From: JAPLZH01 sp964450345
GTDB lineage: Bacteria > Patescibacteriota > Minisyncoccia > Phycocordibacterales > PALSA-1337
Assembly (NCBI GenBank): GCA_964450345.1
Contig: CAYVEL010000001.1
Coordinates: forward strand, 28,657 to 92,656
Length of the DNA: 64,000 nucleotides
Direction of reading: 5' to 3'
The notes below the pieces were generated by a model. That model did no database searches and was not told where the DNA came from. It was given only the letters and a program-made list of their open reading frames with translations. The translations under genes were made by a program, and so were the position numbers. Shown in pieces: positions 1 to 6,903 of this stretch (its first letter is position 1; every line of letters starts with the position of its first letter).

Positions 1-428
1 ACTTTGTGGTTAGAGAAGATACTCAGGATTTATATGGATTCTCTACTCAGGCTGATTTAGATACTTTCTCTATACTTTTAAATGTCTCTGGTATTGGACC
101 TCGTACCGCTCTTAATATATTATCCCTCGCCTCTCGTGAACTTATTGAACAGGCTATTATCACAGGTGAATCTGGACCTCTAGTAAAAATTGCTGGTGTT
201 AGTAAGAAAAATGCGGAAAAAATTGTAATAGAACTTAAGGGTAAAGTTATTGGTGATGCTAAAAATAGAGGTGGTAATTTCGACAGTGCGGACGGCGACG
301 TTATCGAGGCACTTAAATCTCTCGGCTACTCTCCTAATCAGGCACGTGATGCGTTGAAAGAAATTCCGAAGACTATTAAAGGCGCGAACGCTCGTATAAA
401 AGAAGCTCTGAAATTCTTAGGAAAATAA
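1..428 (+). CDS. ruvA: Holliday junction branch migration subunit RuvA (5' truncated by window edge)
   Basis: RuvA tetramers bind four-way DNA junctions and load the RuvB motor. The frame enters from the left edge reading VVRED...LYGF, the end of the N-terminal OB-fold domain, so the GTG at 6 is not the real start. Two helix-hairpin-helix motifs follow (VSGIGPRTAL near residue 28, IAGVSKKNAEKI near residue 62). The last ~45 residues match domain III, which contacts RuvB. About 50 residues are missing upstream compared with the usual ~190. ruvB and ruvC lie 13-15 kb to the right rather than adjacent. Confidence 0.93.
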   Translation, partial: FVVREDTQDLYGFSTQADLDTFSILLNVSGIGPRTALNILSLASRELIEQAIITGESGPLVKIAGVSKKNAEKIVIELKGKVIGDAKNRGGNFDSADGDVIEALKSLGYSPNQARDALKEIPKTIKGANARIKEALKFLGK

Positions 429-448
429 TCCCGATAAATTTTAATAAA

Positions 449-488
449 AAAATAGGGCCCCGAGTTCTGCAACTCGTGGGCCTTATTT
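449..488 (-). terminator. GC-rich intrinsic terminator
   Basis: Long hairpin (GGGCC/GGCCC plus CGAGTT/AACTCG around a CTGC loop). A T-run on the minus strand makes it the terminator of the minus-strand gene ending at 508. It may also stop ruvA from the other side. Confidence 0.75.
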
Positions 489-507
489 GCGAAACCGCTG
501 ACGCCGA

Positions 508-909
508 CTAATCGACGTCTAGAGAAAAACCCAGCCGGAAATAGGCGGTATTTGGATCCACGACCACTTTAATAAAGATGTGATTGTCCGGTTCGTCACC
601 AGCACCAATAACCAAACCCTCTTCGACGAAAAAACCATCTCCCTTAACCACTTCTGAGCCTGTTAAAACATGTATCATTTTGTATCCGGCAAGAATTACA
701 TAACTTGTAGCGAGCGCCAGTGCCCAACCACGCTCCTTACTCCCCCTGAAACGACAAGACAACATAGTTTCTTCGTTTTGATGCACATCCTTGTTGTCTT
801 TTAACCCCGAAGGATTGATGATTTCTACTTTACCGGCTTTTTCACGGATCAAAAAATCAAAAAGTGTTAAATCCTTAGTTGATTTTGCAACTTGCTTTCT
901 TTTCGACAT
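508..909 (-). CDS. hypothetical protein, 133 aa, GC-richer than surroundings
   Basis: No family recognised. The frame is open further upstream, but the extension overlaps the preceding small gene; the ATG at 909 (MSKRKQVAKSTKDL), ten bases after that gene's stop, is the better start. The product is soluble, with a basic N-terminus and a predicted beta-rich remainder (segments like GWALALATSYVILAGYK and HIFIKVVVDP). Its GC content is visibly higher than neighbouring housekeeping genes. It is followed by a strong GC hairpin. Probably the second gene of a two-gene unit with the small membrane protein upstream. Confidence 0.6.
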   Translation of the reverse strand: MSKRKQVAKSTKDLTLFDFLIREKAGKVEIINPSGLKDNKDVHQNEETMLSCRFRGSKERGWALALATSYVILAGYKMIHVLTGSEVVKGDGFFVEEGLVIGAGDEPDNHIFIKVVVDPNTAYFRLGFSLDVD

Positions 910-919
910 AAATAGAATT

Positions 920-1099
920 TTACTTTGGAGCAGTAGGTGCCGAGATCTGACTAACCGTCTTGTTCTCGACGTTTTGATTACTGCCGGCACGAATAACCGT
1001 GCAAATAAGTAAAACAAAAAAGCAGATGACGAATGTAACTACCAAGAAAATAACAACGGCTTTAGTGTTGTCTTCTTTTTTCTCTACAGGAATACTCAT
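920..1099 (-). CDS. small single-pass membrane protein, 59 aa
   Basis: Unrecognised. MSIPVEKKEDNTK is followed by one hydrophobic helix (roughly residues 14-36, AVVIFLVVTFVICFFVLLICTV) and a short polar tail, giving a type II or small anchor topology. The ATG at 1099 is preferred over the in-frame TTG at 1108. The stop is 10 bases before the start of the next gene, so the two are probably co-transcribed. This makes a GC-richer two-gene unit with its own terminator. Confidence 0.55.
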   Translation of the reverse strand: MSIPVEKKEDNTKAVVIFLVVTFVICFFVLLICTVIRAGSNQNVENKTVSQISAPTAPK

Positions 1100-1281
1100 A
1101 ATGTTCAATTGAGTTTTTCTTTAGCTTTAAAAGTTCAATCGTCTCACCAGAGAAGATCTAGATTTTAGAGCCTCTGAAGTTTGATTTTGTTTCGTTTCAA
1201 ACTATACAACGATATACCGAGATACGTCAATAGATTAAAGCCTTATGATTTAAGCTAAAATTAATCTTATAAACACATAAA

Positions 1282-2568
1282 ATGAATAATTTAATAGAAA
1301 ATACCCTGCGTTCTACAGAAAAATTGATACCTAAAAAACTCTTCAATTTTTTTAACCCTACATATCACTATCTTATGGCTTTAACTGGGGCTATAATATA
1401 CCGCTTCCCTTCTAAAAAGATCAGACTCATTGGTGTAACAGGAACAAAAGGTAAAAGTTCTACAGTAGAAATCCTGAGCGCAATACTAGAAGAAGCTGGT
1501 TATAAGACAGCTATTACGAATACTATTCGTTTCAAGGTTGGAGACGAGAGCGAAGATAACATGTATAAAATGTCTATGCCTGGACGTTTTACCATGCAGA
1601 GATTCCTACGTAAGGCGGTGAATGCAAAATGTGATTTCGCTATAATCGAAATGACCAGCCAAGGTTCTATTACTTTCCGTCATAGGTTTATGGAAATGAG
1701 TGGTCTTATTTTTACAAACATTTCTCCTGAACATATAGAGGCACACGGCTCATATGAGAATTATCGTGAAGCTAAATTAAATATTGCCAGACATATAAGC
1801 AGAACAAAGAAGAAAAGTACTACCCTCGTAGTGAACTCCGACGATAAAGAAGCTCCCCTATTTCTAGATGTTAAAGCTGATAAAAAAATAACATTTTCAA
1901 TTAAAGACGCTTCTCCATATAATTTACTAAAGGAAGGTTCTGACTATAATTATTCAGGTCTTTTCATACATACTCAGTTATCTGGTCTGTTTAATCTATA
2001 CAATATACTCGCTGCTTCTACTATGGCAGAATCACTAGGTGTTAAAGCAGATATTATTAAGAGAGCTGTAGAAAAGTTTAACGGTATCAGAGGAAGACTA
2101 GAGAAAGTTGATGCTGGTCAAGATTTCAATGTAATCGTGGACTATGCCCACACCGCTGATTCTCTAGAAAAAGTTTATCAGGTATACCAGAACACTAGAA
2201 AAATTTGTTTGCTTGGAAATACAGGTGGAGGAAGAGATAAATGGAAGAGAAAAGTTATGGCTCAAATAGCAGATAAGTATTGCGACGAGATAATTCTAGC
2301 CAATGAAGATCCATATGATGAGGATCCAATGAGTATTCTAAATGATATGAAAAATGCAGTACCAGATGGAGATGCTAAAATCATACTAGATAGAAGAGAG
2401 GCTATAAATAAGGCTATAAGCCTCGCCCACACCGGAGACACTGTTATTATCACAGGTAAAGGAACGGACCCATATATCATGGGACCAAATGGAACGAAGA
2501 CTCCATGGAGCGATGCGAGAGTAGCTAAGGAAGAGTTGGAAAAAGTTTTAAATAAGAAGAACAATTAA
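1282..2568 (+). CDS. Mur ligase family protein, MurE-like
   Basis: ATP-dependent amide ligase of the MurC-F family, most like MurE, which adds the third residue to the UDP-MurNAc peptide. The P-loop GVTGTKGKSS is at residues 51-60, the substrate-site HIEAHGSYENYREAK around 155-169, and the C-terminal domain carries DYAHTADSLEKV and a DPYDEDP motif where MurE enzymes have their amino-acid-selecting DNPR or similar. At 428 aa it is shorter than typical MurE (~490) because the usual N-terminal UDP-binding domain is replaced by ~45 residues with a hydrophobic segment. The amino acid it adds cannot be read from the sequence. Confidence 0.85.
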   Translation: MNNLIENTLRSTEKLIPKKLFNFFNPTYHYLMALTGAIIYRFPSKKIRLIGVTGTKGKSSTVEILSAILEEAGYKTAITNTIRFKVGDESEDNMYKMSMPGRFTMQRFLRKAVNAKCDFAIIEMTSQGSITFRHRFMEMSGLIFTNISPEHIEAHGSYENYREAKLNIARHISRTKKKSTTLVVNSDDKEAPLFLDVKADKKITFSIKDASPYNLLKEGSDYNYSGLFIHTQLSGLFNLYNILAASTMAESLGVKADIIKRAVEKFNGIRGRLEKVDAGQDFNVIVDYAHTADSLEKVYQVYQNTRKICLLGNTGGGRDKWKRKVMAQIADKYCDEIILANEDPYDEDPMSILNDMKNAVPDGDAKIILDRREAINKAISLAHTGDTVIITGKGTDPYIMGPNGTKTPWSDARVAKEELEKVLNKKNN

Positions 2569-2570
2569 TC

Positions 2571-2612
2571 AAAATAATAAAATCCCAGAATTTTCTGGGG
2601 TTTTATTATTTT
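2571..2612. terminator. bidirectional intrinsic terminator
   Basis: Near-perfect hairpin AATAATAAAATCCCAGAA/TTCTGGGGTTTTATTATT between convergent genes ending at 2568 (+) and 2623 (-). The A- and T-rich arms give a U-tract in either direction. Confidence 0.85.
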
Positions 2613-2622
2613 GATTTAAAGA

Positions 2623-3609
2623 TTAATTTGATTTTAAAGTTTTAGTTGAATTCAAACGGCTCTCGAAAAAATTTACCAGACCTGCATAAGTCGAGCTAGC
2701 CATATTAGTTATATACTCGTCTCTAGTTTTAGGGTTAAGCATTAATGGTTCATAAATGTACGCATACTCAATAAGCACACCAAGTGAGTCTAAAGTATTA
2801 TATCTGCCAATCGCTATTAGATCCTGATCTTCTACTACCCCGTCTTTTTCCTGTAAGTGATTACTTGTACTAGCTATTTTAGAAAGCTCTATCATTAAAT
2901 CCTTACCTAGAGCCACGCTTGCTTCAGAGTTAGAATATTGCTTCTCTGGTACGTATATAACAAAACCTTTAAATTTAGGCTTACCTGCTATCTTAGGATT
3001 ATCATTAAAATGCACATGTAGAACTAAGTCGTAATTATTCTCACTCGCCCATTTATTTATTCCATAAAGCTTAGTTGCCGAAGCAGATGGTGCTACACCA
3101 TGAGCAGGACCATCTGTAATTATTTTTACTTTACCAGTTTGAGATAAAGCAATCATTTGAGAATTCATTAACTTTCTCCAAACATTAATCTCATCCCATT
3201 TATTAGTAAAATAATTCTGAATCTCTGGAGCCCACTCTTTATCATCACGAGCAAGCTTAACATCAAAATGTCTATCTAAATCAAGATAAGAAAAAAGTCT
3301 CTTGGCTAGAACAACGTTTAGTTCTCTTTCCTTCAAACCAGAATATTCTGTACCTCCGAAATTAGGTTCATGTCCTGGAACTATCAATACTTTTATTTTA
3401 GGAATCTTCTTAGGGTCTATTGGGAAAATATTTCTATCTACTGTTTTGTACTTAGAGATTAAATCGCTCGTTTTTGGCTTAACAGCAAAGAAAACAGAAG
3501 CTAAGTTCCCCCACCCTCCGTCATGTGGTATATTCCTATTTGTAAGGTAAATAGAAAGCAAAAGAGCTATTACAGCAATAACAGTCAGGATCCAGTGCTT
3601 TAATTTCAT
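2623..3609 (-). CDS. N-acetylmuramoyl-L-alanine amidase (Amidase_3), membrane anchored
   Basis: Zinc amidase that cleaves the MurNAc-L-Ala bond of peptidoglycan. One N-terminal hydrophobic helix (residues ~7-22) anchors or exports it. The catalytic domain starts near residue 72: VPGHE (H80), GLKERELN (E94), HVHFND (H200) and VLIEYAY (E281) match the zinc ligands and general base of Amidase_3. The start is fixed by a TAAAAT hexamer whose last base lies six bases before the ATG. The gene is back-to-back with fpg, with only 11 bases between the two start codons. Confidence 0.88.
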   Translation of the reverse strand: MKLKHWILTVIAVIALLLSIYLTNRNIPHDGGWGNLASVFFAVKPKTSDLISKYKTVDRNIFPIDPKKIPKIKVLIVPGHEPNFGGTEYSGLKERELNVVLAKRLFSYLDLDRHFDVKLARDDKEWAPEIQNYFTNKWDEINVWRKLMNSQMIALSQTGKVKIITDGPAHGVAPSASATKLYGINKWASENNYDLVLHVHFNDNPKIAGKPKFKGFVIYVPEKQYSNSEASVALGKDLMIELSKIASTSNHLQEKDGVVEDQDLIAIGRYNTLDSLGVLIEYAYIYEPLMLNPKTRDEYITNMASSTYAGLVNFFESRLNSTKTLKSN

Positions 3610-3615
3610 TACTAT

Positions 3616-3621
3616 ATTTTA
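3616..3621 (-). promoter_or_regulatory. -10 element of amidase gene, leaderless type
   Basis: TAAAAT, then ATAGTA, then ATG at 3609. The hexamer overlaps the A of the divergent fpg start codon. The reverse hexamer TACTAT (3610-3615) is five bases from the fpg ATG and could serve fpg. Confidence 0.6.
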
Positions 3622-4568
3622 TGCCAGAATTACCAGAAGTCCAAACTACAGTTAACGGTCTAAAGAGACTAATAGGAGAAAAAATCTCTGATATTTGGTC
3701 TGCTTATAATTCTAAATACTATAAAGGTAAGAAAACGGTTAAAGACCCAGCGTATTTTGAAATCTTTAAAAAATCTGTAATTGGTTCAAAAATTACGAAT
3801 GTCGAGAGAAGAGCAAAATATATTTTAATAGAACTAGATAGTGACCAGACTATTGTTTGTCATATGAAAATGACTGGCCATTTTCTTTTAGGAAAATATA
3901 TACGCTCCGATTCAGGCTGGACCGCTATCTCTCCAGCACCGCTCCGCGACCCCTTCAACCGCCATGTCAGGATGATGTTCACTTTTACTAAAAGTAAAAA
4001 GTTTCCGAATGATTCCGAAAATTTCGGAGCACAGCTCGCTTTCTGTGACACTAGAAAGTTCGGAAACTTCTTTTTAACTAAAGGCTCCATAGAAGATGCG
4101 AAAAATATCATAGAATTTAAGAAAATCGGACCGGAACCACTCGATAAGAGTTTTACATTCGCTAAGTTCTCCGAAGCTTTGGAGGCTAAACCTAAGGGTA
4201 AAATAAAACCTACTCTTATGAATCAGGAGGTTATAGCTGGTATTGGAAATATCTATGCCGATGAAATACTATGGCGTGCCGGTGTACACCCAGAATCGAC
4301 CACAGAGAAGATTAAGTCTGATAAATTAAAACTCATTTTCGAGGCAATGAAAGAAACCCTAGCCCATGGAATCTCTCTAGGCGGAGACTCTATGTCAGAC
4401 TATAGAAACATCGATGGAGAAAAAGGAGGATTTCAAGAGACTCATAAAGCCTATAGAAAAACCGGAGATAAATGCTCTAAGAAAAATTGTAGCGGTACAA
4501 TAACCCGCAAAGTCATAGCCACCAGAAGCTCTCACTTCTGTAATGTCCATCAAAAGTTATTTATCTAA
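3621..4568 (+). CDS. mutM: formamidopyrimidine-DNA glycosylase Fpg/MutM
   Basis: Bifunctional glycosylase/AP lyase removing 8-oxoguanine and formamidopyrimidines. The N-terminal MPELPEVQT gives the catalytic Pro2 and Glu3. The H2TH region is LMNQEVIAGIGNIYADEILW (residues ~195-214). The C-terminal zinc finger is unusual: C-x4-C-x16-C-x2-H instead of the usual Cys4 with C-x2-C at each end. Its stop overlaps by four bases with the convergent methyltransferase gene. At 315 aa it is longer than the usual ~270, owing to an insertion near residues 95-135. Confidence 0.95.
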   Translation: MPELPEVQTTVNGLKRLIGEKISDIWSAYNSKYYKGKKTVKDPAYFEIFKKSVIGSKITNVERRAKYILIELDSDQTIVCHMKMTGHFLLGKYIRSDSGWTAISPAPLRDPFNRHVRMMFTFTKSKKFPNDSENFGAQLAFCDTRKFGNFFLTKGSIEDAKNIIEFKKIGPEPLDKSFTFAKFSEALEAKPKGKIKPTLMNQEVIAGIGNIYADEILWRAGVHPESTTEKIKSDKLKLIFEAMKETLAHGISLGGDSMSDYRNIDGEKGGFQETHKAYRKTGDKCSKKNCSGTITRKVIATRSSHFCNVHQKLFI

Positions 4569-5065
4569 ACATTCAAAATTCTAAACAGAGCAATTCCGAA
4601 AGAGACTGAAACATTTAGCGACTCCTTCTTCCCCTTCATTGGTATTTCAGCGATTATGTCTGAGAGTTTTAACATATCCTTATCTACCCCCTCTACTTCA
4701 TTTCCGAAAATAATCAGAACTGGACTATCTATTTTTTCTAAATCAATATCTTTATAATCTACAGAATTTTCAGCCTGTTCGATTGCTATAATCTTATATC
4801 CTTCCTTCTTTAATTTCTTAATTAATTTAATATTATCCTCCGCCACGGTCCAAGAAACATTATTCTCCGCTCCGAGCGCCACTTTCGCCAAGTCACTTCT
4901 CTTTCTATTAAACCTATCTAAAGGAGATGGAGTATATCCAGAAAGGTAAATCTTAGAAATACCAAGAGCGTCAGATGTTCTAAACATTGATCCGACATTG
5001 TGCACACTTCTTATATTATGAAGTAGTATTTCTACCGCCTTCTCTGTTTTCTCTATATTTTTCAC
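4565..5065 (-). CDS. SpoU/TrmH-family RNA 2'-O-methyltransferase
   Basis: SAM-dependent SPOUT methyltransferase acting on ribose 2'-OH of tRNA or rRNA; the target cannot be told from sequence. Motif 1 is ILLHNIRSVHNVGSMFRTSDA (residues ~13-33), motif 2 LIIFGNEVEGV, motif 3 SLNVSVSFGIALF. At 166 aa it is the minimal catalytic domain, without the N-terminal RNA-binding extension of larger TrmH proteins. It starts with GTG at 5065, supported by an extended -10 six bases upstream. Confidence 0.9.
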   Translation of the reverse strand: MKNIEKTEKAVEILLHNIRSVHNVGSMFRTSDALGISKIYLSGYTPSPLDRFNRKRSDLAKVALGAENNVSWTVAEDNIKLIKKLKKEGYKIIAIEQAENSVDYKDIDLEKIDSPVLIIFGNEVEGVDKDMLKLSDIIAEIPMKGKKESLNVSVSFGIALFRILNV

Positions 5066-5071
5066 CCCGTC

Positions 5072-5080
5072 ATAATAGCA
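5072..5080 (-). promoter_or_regulatory. extended -10 of the SpoU methyltransferase gene, leaderless type
   Basis: TGCTATTAT on the minus strand, followed by GACGGG and the GTG start at 5065. The six-base spacing places the predicted transcription start at the start codon and supports the GTG. Confidence 0.65.
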
Positions 5081-5084
5081 GAAA

Positions 5085-5112
5085 TTGAATTTTTAGCCAT
5101 TTATGGTATGAT
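5085..5112 (+). promoter_or_regulatory. promoter of tRNA-Lys
   Basis: TTGAAT (5085-5090), a 16-base spacer and TATGAT (5107-5112), about 28 bases before the mature tRNA 5' end. It overlaps the divergent methyltransferase promoter region. Confidence 0.65.
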
Positions 5113-5140
5113 TTTTCTCACCGTTCGTGAAAAGTGTTAT

Positions 5141-5216
5141 GCGCCCATAGCTCAGGCGGTAGAGCACCTGCCTTTTAAGCAGAGGGTCGCAGGTTCGAGT
5201 CCTGCTGGGCGCACCA
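5141..5216 (+). tRNA. tRNA-Lys (anticodon TTT), CCA encoded
   Basis: Complete cloverleaf: acceptor GCGCCCA/TGGGCGC, D arm GCTC/GAGC, anticodon loop CTTTTAA, T arm CAGG-TTCGAGT-CCTG. Discriminator A and CCA are encoded, unlike the other four tRNA genes here. The outermost anticodon-stem pair (C27, A43) is mismatched. Confidence 0.95.
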
Positions 5217-5220
5217 AACA

Positions 5221-5282
5221 AAACTAAAAAGGCTGTTTTCTAGAGACTTATAATCGTCTCAAGAAAACAGCCTTTTTAGTTT
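5221..5282. terminator. long bidirectional terminator
   Basis: Very long hairpin with arms AACTAAAAAGGCTGTTTTCT and its complement, plus an inner GAGAC/GTCTC. It separates tRNA-Lys (+) from holA (-). Confidence 0.88.
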
Positions 5283-5296
5283 TTTGGAAAAATCGT

Positions 5297-6013
5297 TTAA
5301 ATCTTTAGAATAAAATTCTCAAGCGCCAGACTAAGCTCCACCCCCTCTTTTCTAGACTCATGATAATTCATTAGTAATTCAGTGAGTTTGTTTTTAATGT
5401 CTTTTGCTGGCCATTTCTTTAAAGCGTTTTTTGATTTACTAAAGACGAATGGATTAAGTCCTGACTCTCCTGCTGTATTACAGCTTTCAGCTAGAGCCAG
5501 GGCTTTAAACTGCCAGAAGATAATTCCAGAAAGCTGTTCTGGTTCACTTCCCCTCTCAAGAGCTTCTCGATAAAGCATCCAAGCGCCAATATTATCTCTA
5601 TTTAAAATTTTCTCAGTTAAACTAAAAACATTAAACTCATCCTTCTTAGCAGATTTCTCTTTGGATAATTCCTGGGTTTTTTCTGAATGCTTCTCAATTT
5701 TTGTTAAATCCTTCGCAGACAAATCTCCTTCTCTAACTATAAATATATTTTTTGATTCAGCGATTTTCTTAAGTTCTGAAGCACCAGATAGATCAGATTC
5801 TTTATGGAAAAGCACCCCGTCCAGAAGCACGATAAACTTATTTTCAAAAAGACCCTGCCCTCCCACATATTCATCTATATTTAAACCAGCTAAATTCTCA
5901 GCATCAATACGCACAAAAGCGCTATCAGGCTTCTTCAGTCTAAGTGTCTCAATAATTCCGTTAGTCTTCTCGACTATTTTCTCTCTGTCTGTTCCGTAAA
6001 ATAAATAAATCAC
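5297..6013 (-). CDS. holA: DNA polymerase III delta subunit-like protein (HolA)
   Basis: Clamp-loader delta subunit candidate. The N-terminus VIYLFYGTDREKIVEKTNGII, the central FIVLLDGVLFHKESD, and a helical C-terminus with WQFKALALA follow the divergent HolA pattern (YxFxGxD; LLxxLxxQF equivalents). The frame is open to a TTG at 6037, but that lies inside the upstream terminator. The GTG at 6013 has TATAAT exactly six bases upstream and is the likelier start (238 aa). At this length it is shorter than E. coli HolA (343 aa). The call is moderate because HolA is poorly conserved. Confidence 0.7.
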   Translation of the reverse strand: MIYLFYGTDREKIVEKTNGIIETLRLKKPDSAFVRIDAENLAGLNIDEYVGGQGLFENKFIVLLDGVLFHKESDLSGASELKKIAESKNIFIVREGDLSAKDLTKIEKHSEKTQELSKEKSAKKDEFNVFSLTEKILNRDNIGAWMLYREALERGSEPEQLSGIIFWQFKALALAESCNTAGESGLNPFVFSKSKNALKKWPAKDIKNKLTELLMNYHESRKEGVELSLALENFILKI

Positions 6014-6019
6014 CCTTTG

Positions 6020-6025
6020 ATTATA
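6020..6025 (-). promoter_or_regulatory. -10 element of holA, leaderless type
   Basis: TATAAT, then CAAAGG, then GTG at 6013. It decides the start codon. AAAGG could look like a weak SD, but it abuts the GTG and is too close to act as one. Confidence 0.6.
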
Positions 6026-6033
6026 TACCCAAA

Positions 6034-6063
6034 ACAAAACACCAGGAACTCTGGTGTTTTGTC
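6034..6063 (-). terminator. intrinsic terminator after gpmA
   Basis: Hairpin ACAAAACACCAG/CTGGTGTTTTGT followed by T-rich sequence on the minus strand, downstream of gpmA and just before holA. Confidence 0.8.
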
Positions 6064-6095
6064 ATTTATATTGTGTTTTAAAAACTACCCCAACT

Positions 6096-6845
6096 CTATT
6101 TCTTAACCTTCCCTTGATTAGCCACCGCTTCCATAGCCTTCTTAACAGTCTCTTCGTCTCCTATGAAATACTTCTTAATAAAGTTTAAATTATCATCTAG
6201 TTCGTAAACCATTGGAATTCCTGTTGGCATATTAAATTCTAGAATATCAGCCTCTGACATATTTTCGATATATTTAACAAGTGAACGAAGACTGTTTCCG
6301 TGTGCTGCAACAATAATATTTTTTCCGGCTTCAAGTTCAGGTACTATCTCCTCTTTCCAGTAAGGTAGTGTTCTGGCAAGAGTATCTTTTAATGATTCTG
6401 ATAGTGGAATTTCTTCTTTCTTTAAATCTTGATATAGAGGATCTTTTCCAGGATACATCTCATCGCTCTCACTTAGCTTTGGTGGTGGTACATCATAACT
6501 TCTTCTCCAAATTTTTACTTGATCTTCACCATACTTAACAGCTGTTTCTGCTTTATTTAGACCCTGAAGTGCACCATAGTGTCTCTCATTAAGCTTCCAA
6601 GATTTTCTAACTTCAATATTTTTCTCTCCTAATTCTTCGAGAACAATATCAAGAGTATGATTAGCTCTTAAAAGAACTGAAGTAAAAGCTAAATCAAAAG
6701 AATAACCGGCATTCTTTAAAGCCTTTCCTGCTTCATGAGCCTCCTTAATTCCTTTTTCTGATAAGTCGACATTCACCCAGCCACAGAATCTATTTTCCTG
6801 ATTCCAAGCGCTTTCACCGTGTCTAATAAAAACTATTTTTTTCAT
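6096..6845 (-). CDS. gpmA: 2,3-bisphosphoglycerate-dependent phosphoglycerate mutase
   Basis: Glycolytic enzyme interconverting 3- and 2-phosphoglycerate through a phosphohistidine. The RHGES motif (residues 8-12, phospho-acceptor H9), [27 protein letters not shown] and the second active-site VAAHGNSLR near residue 184 are all present. The 249 aa length is standard for dPGM. A TATAAT lies ~21 bases upstream of the ATG, so this gene has a short leader rather than a leaderless start. It shows that lower glycolysis is retained. Confidence 0.96.
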   Translation of the reverse strand: MKKIVFIRHGESAWNQENRFCGWVNVDLSEKGIKEAHEAGKALKNAGYSFDLAFTSVLLRANHTLDIVLEELGEKNIEVRKSWKLNERHYGALQGLNKAETAVKYGEDQVKIWRRSYDVPPPKLSESDEMYPGKDPLYQDLKKEEIPLSESLKDTLARTLPYWKEEIVPELEAGKNIIVAAHGNSLRSLVKYIENMSEADILEFNMPTGIPMVYELDDNLNFIKKYFIGDEETVKKAMEAVANQGKVKK

Positions 6846-6903
6846 ATTTTTAAAATTAATATTCGAATTATACCTAAAAAAGGCTTTTTAAAACAAGTCC
6901 TTT

